From the NCBI GenBank assembly GCA_944322755.1, contig CALUPY010000016.1:1-58839 (forward strand): a stretch of 58,839 nt of DNA, written 5' to 3'. The first letter of the stretch is position 1. Every line of letters starts with the position of its first letter. Of the stretch, positions 52,730-58,839 are shown in pieces. Source of the DNA: Candidatus Gastranaerophilales bacterium. GTDB lineage: Bacteria > Cyanobacteriota > Vampirovibrionia > Gastranaerophilales > Gastranaerophilaceae. A model generated the notes under the pieces. That model ran no database searches. It was not told where the DNA came from and was given only the letters and a program-made list of their open reading frames with translations. The translations under genes and the position numbers were made by a program.

Positions 52730-53959
52730 ATGGATTTATTTCAAGCAATGGAAAATGCAAACAAACAGGTGCCTCTCGCCGAACTTCTTCGACCGAAAAC
52801 TCTTGAAGAGTATCTCGGGCAGACTCAGGTTGTCGGTGAAAATTCTGCATTTTTGAATTTGTTGAAGTCGGGGAGGCTTTTTTCCTGCATTTTCTGGGGA
52901 CCTCCGGGGTGCGGAAAAACAACGCTTGCACGCCTTATTGCAACAAAAACCAGCTCTGATTTTATTGAACTTAGCGCGGTTTCATCAGGTGTGAAAGATA
53001 TAAAAGACTGTGTTGAGCGTTCAAAAGAGAATTTAAGATATCAGAAAAAAACTATTCTGTTTATAGACGAAATTCATAGATACAGCAAAACACAGCAGGA
53101 TGCACTGCTTCCATATCTGGAGAACGGCACATTCTTTATGATAGGCTCTACTACGGAGAATCCGTCATTTCAGGTTGTACCGGCTTTGCTTTCGAGAGTT
53201 CAGGTAGTTATGCTAAAACCCATTGACGACGAAAACATACAGAATATCGTGGCAAAAGGTTTTACTTTTCTTTCGAACAAATACGGGCCTATAGATATGA
53301 AAGCCGGTATTCTGGACTATATTGTAAAATATGCTAACGGAGATGCCAGACTTGCGCTAAATCTGGTTGAAAATGCGTTTTTTGCGTCGGATTTTGACGG
53401 GAAAAAACGCACTCTTTCTATGGATATTATTGAAAACCTTGCACAGGAAAAACGTATAGGTTATGCAAGACAGGAACACTATGACTGCGCGTCGGCTTTT
53501 CAAAAGAGTCTTCGCGGCAGTGATAAAAACGGCGCAATATACTGGCTTGCTAAAATGATTGCCGGTGGTGAAGACCCGCGTTTTATTGCAAGAAGGCTTA
53601 TTGTATGTGCTGCGGAAGATGTCGGAAATGCAGACCCTCAGGCTCTTATTATCGCAATGAATGCATACAAGGCAGTTGAGCTTGTCGGCATGCCCGAAGG
53701 CAGGATTCCTCTTGCGCAGGCTGTAGAGTATGTTGCTGATGCACCGAAATCTAACAGGGCTATAATGGCTGTGGATTCTGCTCTTTCGGATATTATGAGC
53801 GGACTTGACTACCCGCCGCCGATGCATTTAAGAGATGCACATTACAAAGACGCAAAAAAATACGGATTCGGGAAAGGATATATCTATACTCATGACAATC
53901 CGCAGGCATATCAGCAGTTTCTTCCGGATGAATTAAAAGACAAAAAGTATTTTAATTAG
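52730..53959 (+). CDS. rarA: Replication-associated recombination protein A
   Basis: 409-aa AAA+ ATPase (RarA/MgsA, WRNIP1 family), acting at stalled replication forks. PLAELLRPKTLEEYLGQTQVVG, Walker A WGPPGCGKTTLARLIA (about 56-71), Walker B ILFIDEIHRYSKTQQDALLPYLE, sensor 1 MIGSTTENPSFQV, and the C-terminal domain with GSDKNGAIYWLAKMIAGGEDPRFIARRLIVCAAEDVGNADPQAL and IPLAQAVEYVADAPKSN are all standard. Starts 6 nt after a -10 box. Confidence 0.96.
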   Translation: MDLFQAMENANKQVPLAELLRPKTLEEYLGQTQVVGENSAFLNLLKSGRLFSCIFWGPPGCGKTTLARLIATKTSSDFIELSAVSSGVKDIKDCVERSKENLRYQKKTILFIDEIHRYSKTQQDALLPYLENGTFFMIGSTTENPSFQVVPALLSRVQVVMLKPIDDENIQNIVAKGFTFLSNKYGPIDMKAGILDYIVKYANGDARLALNLVENAFFASDFDGKKRTLSMDIIENLAQEKRIGYARQEHYDCASAFQKSLRGSDKNGAIYWLAKMIAGGEDPRFIARRLIVCAAEDVGNADPQALIIAMNAYKAVELVGMPEGRIPLAQAVEYVADAPKSNRAIMAVDSALSDIMSGLDYPPPMHLRDAHYKDAKKYGFGKGYIYTHDNPQAYQQFLPDELKDKKYFN

Positions 53960-54000
53960 TTATTTCTCTGGTATAATTAACAAATATTCTTACAAAAATT

Positions 54001-54017
54001 TATACCAGGCCGGTATA
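54001..54017. promoter_or_regulatory. Inverted repeat upstream of yajQ
   Basis: TATACC-AGGCC-GGTATA, 6-bp arms, 29 bp before the yajQ ATG. TATAAT at 53973-53978 is a possible -10. Confidence 0.3.
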
Positions 54018-54045
54018 TCTGGCATGGTCAGACAGGAGGGTTATT

Positions 54046-54546
54046 ATGTCTAAAGATTTTAGTTTTGATGTTGTATCTGAATTTGACAGACAGGAGCTAT
54101 TGAATGCTGTTGATCAGGTGCAAAGAGAATTGAACAGCAGATTTGACTTAAAAAACACAAATTCGCAGGTAGAACTCGATGCGGACAAGTCCATTACCAT
54201 CACAACAAGTGATGATATGAAACTAAGAAACATTCTGGATATCCTGCATACAAAAATGTCAAAGAGAAATCTGAGCCTGAAAATACTTGACCCGCAGCCT
54301 GTGGAAAATGCGCTCGGGGGTAATGTGAGACAGATGTTTAAGCTGAAAAAAGGTTTGACACAGGAGCTTGCAAAAAAAATTGTTGCTGATATAAAATCAT
54401 CGAAAATGAAAATACAGGCTTCTATTCAGGGAGAACAAGTCAGAGTTTCCGGAAAAAGCAAAGATGATTTGCAGGCGGCAATCAGACTTCTCAAAGAAAA
54501 AGAAGACAGCTACAACATACCTCTTCAGTTCCAGAATTACCGATAA
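54046..54546 (+). CDS. yajQ: YajQ-family nucleotide-binding protein
   Basis: 166 aa, UPF0234/YajQ family; known members bind nucleotides, and some bind cyclic-di-GMP. FDVVSEFDRQELLNAVDQVQRELNSRFDLKNTNSQVELD, LKPQPVENA-like LKILDPQPVENALGGNVRQMFKLKKGLTQELAKKIVADIKSSKMKIQASIQGEQVRVSGKSKDDLQAAIRLLKE and final PLQFQNYR are the family hallmarks. Strong GGAGGG ribosome binding site. Confidence 0.96.
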   Translation: MSKDFSFDVVSEFDRQELLNAVDQVQRELNSRFDLKNTNSQVELDADKSITITTSDDMKLRNILDILHTKMSKRNLSLKILDPQPVENALGGNVRQMFKLKKGLTQELAKKIVADIKSSKMKIQASIQGEQVRVSGKSKDDLQAAIRLLKEKEDSYNIPLQFQNYR

Positions 54547-54688
54547 TATGCTTCTTTTGACTTTTTGTTAAAATATGTTGCAAGATAGTTTTTTAATAGC
54601 AAATTTATTTCTTTACAAACTTTTTGCAGGTAACAAGCACATGATAAATTTTTAATATTAAATTAAGTAAACATTCTTGGTTTAATAA

Positions 54689-57538
54689 TTGAAAAAATTT
54701 GTTATGTATGTGAAAAATAATATAGAGAATTTTAGGGTAGCTATGAAACTAAGCCATCTTGGAACAATTCAACAGGAGACGAAAGGGTTCACTAAAAAGA
54801 AGAAACGTGTGAACACAGCATACCCATCAAAAAATATAAGTAAAACGCCTTTAGAGAGAAAGTCAGAAAAACCATCCTTTAAGGGCGTTTTTTCTATGTA
54901 TAAACCTGGAAAAATCGCAATCAACTTGAGTATGGCTCAAAAAACCATTTCCGAAGGAATTGGTTCATCCGAAAAACTCCACCTGGAGACACTTTTAAGT
55001 GACAGTTGGATTTCTAAACATATAAAGCGGATTGTTGACCCTGAAACAAAAGAACAGTTTGTTCAGTTTCAGGAAGAAACTCCGCTAAAACTTATCCTTA
55101 GCGGTTTAAAATTTCCTTTTACGGAAATGCCTGCGGACATTATAGATTGGGTGGTTACGTCGCTTCAAAAAATTAAACCGCTTAAAAATAATTCCCTTTT
55201 AAACGGTATTATTAATACAAAATTTATACAGAATAACCGCATTAAAACACAGAATAAGGCTAATCTGCATGAGCTTCAGGGACTTCTTGAAACTACTTAT
55301 AAATACAGAAATGATTCGCCTGAACTCAGAAAACTTTCCTTCTTTAGCAATCAGGCAAAAATGTACAGTCCGAAAACAGGAAATTACAACAGTGTTCATG
55401 AACGTTCTCTGAACAGAATAGTTTCCGGATATATTCCGGCATTTTTCCTGGCTAATGATGCTTACAACCTATCCAGCCTTTGTGATAATGACCCTAAGGC
55501 TGCTAAAAAAGAAAAGAATATCCGTTTTAATCAGGAAATAAAACGAGTTACACTGAATGCCTACATTCAGCTCATAACACTCGGCGCACTGCAAAAATAT
55601 ATCCAGAAAAGTAAAGGATGGATAGTCGGTACGCTTACCGGTACAGTGCTGTTTACAGAAATGTTCTCCCGTTTATCGAGCGGAAAAAATATAATACCGA
55701 TTTCTTCTGAACAGGCAAAAGAACAGAATGAAAAGCTGCGTAAAAAACTTGCCGATAAATCGCATTCTGAAGACAAAGCACCGGAAGATACAAAACAGGC
55801 TGCTTCTCACCGAGAAGTTCCCCAGCAGGTCCTTTCTATATTAAAAAATCCAAGCTTTAAGAATGCTGCAGGTATTCCGATAAACACACATCGGACAGAA
55901 ATTTTTAAAAGTTTTGAACAGTCTATGGGGCTTAGTCCTGATGCATTTAGCATAAAACCTGCAGTCGCACCGCATGTAGACATGAAAGATAAAGAATTAA
56001 AACCTCTGTTGAGCTTTAATACTATTCTTGGCGCAAGCATTGCAATTATTTCTGCGGGATACGGCTTAAAATATCTCGCAAAATTAAAAGTGCAGTCGTC
56101 TAAATTCTTTGAAATATTTAAATCTCTTAAACCTAAAGATCCTGATGTAAAATATTTCAAGGATATTTTGAAACCCGTTGATAAATTTTTCGATAAAATC
56201 TATAAAAAGATTACAGAAAAAGAGTTTACGATTTCTACGGATGAGTTTAACAAACTCATTACCAAATTAGAGCGTAACGGATTTAAAGAGCTTTCTGAAA
56301 CATACCGGAAAGTCGCAAACGATTACACAAAAATGACTTCTATTGCTAGACTGGTGGAAGACGTTAAACTTGGACGTAAAGCAAAAACAGCGCTCGGAAA
56401 ACTTCTGTATAATGCCGGTCTTGAAAATGAAATGAGAAGTGTTATCAAATATAATAGAAATGCGATTTATGTTGAAAGATTTAATACATTTACAGAAAAA
56501 ATAAAACCGGTCATAGGTGAAAACCTGACGCAGGAATTGAGACTGCTTTTCTTCAAAGGCGATGGTATGACAAAAGGCTTTGATGACAAAGAAGACCTTC
56601 TTAAGCTGTATACTGAACTTAATAAATTTATAAAAACGCATTGCAATGATTACTCAAGAATGTTTGATAATATCTTTAAGACAAATGATGCTTTTTACTA
56701 TGAAGCTGAGCTTAAAAAAGTTATTCAAAACCTTCCTGAAAACAAAAAAAGCATCGGTGAAATACTTACTAAGTTCCTTGATGAATTAAAAAATCCCAAA
56801 ACAATAATCCTGAACAACAAAGACAGATATCTTATAAAACAGGGTGTCGATTTTCTGAAAGAACCTTTTAACTTTTTGTGGAACACAATCAAATTCCCTT
56901 ATTACTGCACAAGGCTTATCGGTAAATTCTTTGAGCCTAAAAAACTGCCTAAATATGATAATGGTATATCTGCGCTTACAAATTGCGTTCAAAAATTAAT
57001 GCCCAAAGTGAATATGCCGGACGAAGAGTTTAAGCAAGAATTTGCAAAGAAACTCAAAACTTCTTTCAACTCCATTTCGATGTCCGGTGTTTCAAATGCT
57101 GAACTATCTAATTTGACAAGATTCACTTCCAAAGTTGCAACAATATGGTTCCTCATTGCTGATAATTACAACATGGTTATGCTTAAATCAAACGGTGATG
57201 ATAAGCAAACAGCAAAACTTAAAGCTAAAGAACGTTTTGTTCAGGAATTGTCCAGAATTTTCTATGCAACAATGTTTATAAATCTGTTTAATAATACCTT
57301 TAGGAAAGCTTACAACAACAGTCTGCTCGGAATGTCTGCTGTTACCGGTGCTTGCACTGTAGCAGGAGAATACACAGCAAGAGCTGCAATCGGAATGCCT
57401 GTTACAGAACACTCTCAGGCTGAAATTCTTGAAAAAGAACATGCACATTACGCTGATAAGGGTATTAAAGGTAAATTCTTCAGATTTATGTCGAGATTGA
57501 CAGGCAAAAAAGTACTTACTCAAAGGGATAACAAATAG
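54689..57538 (+). CDS. Large lineage-type protein with membrane segments
   Basis: Up to 949 aa, family not recognised. Hydrophobic segments occur near 290-330 (LNAYIQLITLGALQKYI...GTLTGTVLFTEMF), 447-472 (FNTILGASIAIISAGYGLKYLAKL) and 865-910 (LSRIFYATMFINLFNNTF...LLGMSAVTGACTVAGEYTARAAIGMPV). Elsewhere charged and helical. PSFKG at residues 62-66 resembles NFKG of the 2149-aa protein. Start uncertain: TTG 54689, ATG 54704 or ATG 54743; the last has AGGG 5 nt upstream. The next gene begins 12 bp after the stop. A membrane- or surface-related role is inferred from the segments only. Confidence 0.6.
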   Translation: MKKFVMYVKNNIENFRVAMKLSHLGTIQQETKGFTKKKKRVNTAYPSKNISKTPLERKSEKPSFKGVFSMYKPGKIAINLSMAQKTISEGIGSSEKLHLETLLSDSWISKHIKRIVDPETKEQFVQFQEETPLKLILSGLKFPFTEMPADIIDWVVTSLQKIKPLKNNSLLNGIINTKFIQNNRIKTQNKANLHELQGLLETTYKYRNDSPELRKLSFFSNQAKMYSPKTGNYNSVHERSLNRIVSGYIPAFFLANDAYNLSSLCDNDPKAAKKEKNIRFNQEIKRVTLNAYIQLITLGALQKYIQKSKGWIVGTLTGTVLFTEMFSRLSSGKNIIPISSEQAKEQNEKLRKKLADKSHSEDKAPEDTKQAASHREVPQQVLSILKNPSFKNAAGIPINTHRTEIFKSFEQSMGLSPDAFSIKPAVAPHVDMKDKELKPLLSFNTILGASIAIISAGYGLKYLAKLKVQSSKFFEIFKSLKPKDPDVKYFKDILKPVDKFFDKIYKKITEKEFTISTDEFNKLITKLERNGFKELSETYRKVANDYTKMTSIARLVEDVKLGRKAKTALGKLLYNAGLENEMRSVIKYNRNAIYVERFNTFTEKIKPVIGENLTQELRLLFFKGDGMTKGFDDKEDLLKLYTELNKFIKTHCNDYSRMFDNIFKTNDAFYYEAELKKVIQNLPENKKSIGEILTKFLDELKNPKTIILNNKDRYLIKQGVDFLKEPFNFLWNTIKFPYYCTRLIGKFFEPKKLPKYDNGISALTNCVQKLMPKVNMPDEEFKQEFAKKLKTSFNSISMSGVSNAELSNLTRFTSKVATIWFLIADNYNMVMLKSNGDDKQTAKLKAKERFVQELSRIFYATMFINLFNNTFRKAYNNSLLGMSAVTGACTVAGEYTARAAIGMPVTEHSQAEILEKEHAHYADKGIKGKFFRFMSRLTGKKVLTQRDNK

Positions 57539-57550
57539 GATTTTGAACTA

Positions 57551-57955
57551 ATGCGAATACTACCGTATGTTTTTAGTAACAACACTCAGAAAACAAATTT
57601 TAAAAAATGGGTTGATGTCGAATACACGGAAAAAGTTGAATACGACCGTTATCCGGACAATCCTGATTATCATTTTATAGATACTGAATACGAAACTTAT
57701 ACAAAAACAGAATGGTTTCCTGAATATGATGATTACTTCAGTGAAGATACCGTAAAAGAGGATGCGCAAAAATATCGCAACGAACCAAATCAGAAAGATT
57801 TCCTTAAAGCTGCAGCCCGGGCCAGAATTATTCAAGGTAATAAGGAAGCACACACAAAAGAACCGAAATTCTATTATTTCGGGACATACAGATCTCTTGT
57901 AAATAAATATGTAAAAAATGTTCAGGAGTTTTTAAAACAAAATAAAGATAACTAA
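57551..57955 (+). CDS. Small Tyr- and Asp/Glu-rich protein
   Basis: 134 aa. The N-terminus KTNFKKWVDVEYTEKVEYDRYPDNPDYHFIDTEYETYTKTEWFPEYDDYFSEDTVKED is rich in Tyr and acidic residues. The C-terminal half is helical and basic. NFKK at residues 16-19 is placed like the NFKG/SFKG of the neighbouring large proteins. No signal peptide, no known domain. Co-transcribed with the 949-aa gene and closed by a terminator, so probably its partner. Confidence 0.55.
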   Translation: MRILPYVFSNNTQKTNFKKWVDVEYTEKVEYDRYPDNPDYHFIDTEYETYTKTEWFPEYDDYFSEDTVKEDAQKYRNEPNQKDFLKAAARARIIQGNKEAHTKEPKFYYFGTYRSLVNKYVKNVQEFLKQNKDN

Positions 57956-57959
57956 AAAT

Positions 57960-58035
57960 AAAAAGTCCCCTGATGAAAATCAGCATTAAAAAAGCTTTTC
58001 TATGTCTTTTATGCCGGTTATTCAGGAGACTTTTT
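57960..58035. terminator. Long hairpin terminator between convergent genes
   Basis: AAAAAGTC (57960-57967) pairs with GACTTTTT (58028-58035), and CCTGA (57969-57973) with TCAGG (58022-58026), with one mismatch between and a 48-nt loop. Works for both converging genes. Confidence 0.6.
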
Positions 58036-58042
58036 GTGTTTT

Positions 58043-58366
58043 TTATAAATGCTTTTCTATATTTGAAACAATAGATGATTTTGGAAGCAATCCCACAAGG
58101 CGTTCTACCGGTTGACCATTTTTGAAAATCAAAAGTGTAGGCAGTCCGCTTATTGAAAATTCTTTAGCTGTTTTCAGGTTTTCATCTGTATTCAACTTAA
58201 CAACTTTTATATTTTCTGCATACTCAGAAACTACTTCATCAAGAACCGGGCCCAGTTTTCTGCACGGGCCGCACCACGGTGCCCAAAAGTCTACAATAGT
58301 TAATTTGTCAGAATCAATAACTTCGTCTTTAAATGAGTTGTCGTTGATATCAATTGCATTAGACAT
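58043..58366 (-). CDS. trxA: Thioredoxin
   Basis: 107-aa cytoplasmic thiol-disulfide reductase. VDFWAPWCGPCRKLGPVLDEV has the redox W-C-G-P-C (C32, C35). KLNTDENLKTAKEFSISGLPTLLIFKNGQPVERLVG includes the cis-Pro (LPT). Length is standard. GGAGG precedes the ATG, with promoter upstream. Confidence 0.97.
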   Translation of the reverse strand: MSNAIDINDNSFKDEVIDSDKLTIVDFWAPWCGPCRKLGPVLDEVVSEYAENIKVVKLNTDENLKTAKEFSISGLPTLLIFKNGQPVERLVGLLPKSSIVSNIEKHL

Positions 58367-58394
58367 ATTTATGCTCCTCCATGTTATCTATTAA

Positions 58395-58423
58395 TTTATA
58401 GACTAATTCTGCTAAAAAGTCAA
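58395..58423 (-). promoter_or_regulatory. Promoter of trxA
   Basis: Minus strand: TTGACT (58418-58423), 17-bp spacer, TATAAA (58395-58400). Leader of about 22 nt with a normal GGAGGAG site. Confidence 0.75.
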
Positions 58424-58597
58424 TTGTTTAGCCGGATTTTTAGGGATATTTTAAAAAATTAAAAACAAATGCTTGACCATGCCGTTTGTTGATGTTAACT
58501 TTATAAATGCGGAGGTTACAAGTGATTGGAGTCTCCCGGGTTTAAAAGACGATGCTGTGTGGCTTGTTTGCAGATGCAGCCGAAAATTTAATAATAT

Positions 58598-58670
58598 GCC
58601 GCGTTAGCTCAGTTGGTAGAGCAAGGGACTGAAAATCCCTGTGTCCTTGGTTCGATTCCGAGACGCGGCA
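58598..58670 (+). tRNA. tRNA-Phe (GAA)
   Basis: 73 nt without encoded CCA. Acceptor arms GCCGCGT/ACGCGGC with discriminator A, D-arm GCTC-AGTTGGTA-GAGC, anticodon arm AGGGA-CTGAAAA-TCCCT with anticodon GAA, 5-nt variable loop, T-arm CTTGG-TTCGATT-CCGAG. All stems pair fully. Confidence 0.97.
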
Positions 58671-58839
58671 ATTTTTTTTGGGCAAAAATGTTAGCCGGAA
58701 TCGAACCAAGGTTCTCCCCTCTCCTCAAAAGTGACATTTAGTCACTTTTTCGTCGGCAGAGTGAGACGCGGCAATTTTTTTTGGGCAAAAATGTTAGCCG
58801 GAATCGAACCAAGGTTCTCCCCTCTCCTCAAAAGTGACA
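58660..58839 (+). repeat. 103-bp-period repeat derived from tRNA 3' end
   Basis: A 77-nt stretch (58660-58736), starting in the last 11 nt of the tRNA, recurs exactly at 58763-58839, the end of the window, with a period of 103 bp. Within it, 58696-58711 is the exact inverted complement of the tRNA T-arm at 58645-58660 (16 nt). It may be a tandem array collapsed by assembly. Confidence 0.75.
58727..58750. terminator. Hairpin downstream of tRNA-Phe
   Basis: AAAAGTGAC-ATTTA-GTCACTTTT with T-tract; probable bidirectional terminator. Confidence 0.7.

Noticed and set aside
58479-58607. 42-aa reading frame (MPFVDVNFINAEVTSDW...) between trxA and the tRNA
   Set aside because: It overlaps the 5' end of tRNA-Phe and has no ribosome binding site; probably chance.

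Overview
The window is AT-rich bacterial chromosome, densely coded on both strands, from a diderm organism: it has a LolA-like carrier, an RND-type exporter, lipid A-type acyltransferase folds, an OmpA/MotB-like peptidoglycan-binding protein and a NeuB-type sugar synthase. The low GC, a pilin-like head domain ending in a DVNGDKGPNKYGSDIF-type motif, and very long lineage-type proteins (2149, 1668 and 949 aa) without clear relatives suggest a gut member of the Melainabacteria/Vampirovibrionia (Gastranaerophilales-like). This is inference; no marker gene here settles it. The last 77 bases repeat an internal stretch exactly, which looks like the end of an assembled contig.

Layout. 1-600 is non-coding and full of small hairpin repeats. 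603-11633 holds hisS, a pilin-like secreted protein, a UvrD-type helicase, a two-gene ZorA/ZorB (MotA/MotB-like) motor pair, an HpcH/HpaI-like aldolase, a winged-helix protein, a glcD-cutA-metallopeptidase operon, a HEAT-like protein, an overlooked 54-aa gene and a small exported protein. 11701-24567 is one biosynthetic island: an aryl-polyene-type type II fatty-acid/polyketide cluster made of two divergent operons. It has two acyl carrier proteins, two ketosynthases plus a ketosynthase-like partner, a ketoreductase, two hot-dog dehydratases (one fused to an AMP-forming ligase), a thioesterase, a methyltransferase, two acyltransferases, a LolA-like carrier and an MMPL/RND exporter. 24960-30735 carries a nucleoside transporter, two small lineage-type proteins, and a CoA-transferase pair followed by a CoA-disulfide reductase/rhodanese fusion.

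30823-42493 holds two giant genes. The first carries a papain-like Cys/His/Asn signature split by about 700 residues. The second combines an EF-hand, LysM, hydrophobic segment, J-domain, FHA domain and a C-terminal domain that faintly resembles SpvC/HopA1-type phospholyases. 42616-58366 returns to mostly housekeeping genes (gpmI, a FliO-like protein, a nonulosonate-type synthase plus HAD phosphatase, TPR protein, lysC, a uridine-kinase-like protein, TM2 protein, rarA, yajQ, trxA), interrupted by another large lineage-type protein. A tRNA-Phe gene and a tRNA-derived repeat close the window.

One theme in expression: several genes without a ribosome binding site have a sigma-70 promoter whose -10 box ends exactly 6 nt (once 7) before the start codon. 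This predicts leaderless mRNAs for the helicase, aldolase, winged-helix, glcD and rarA genes and probably the pilin-like gene.
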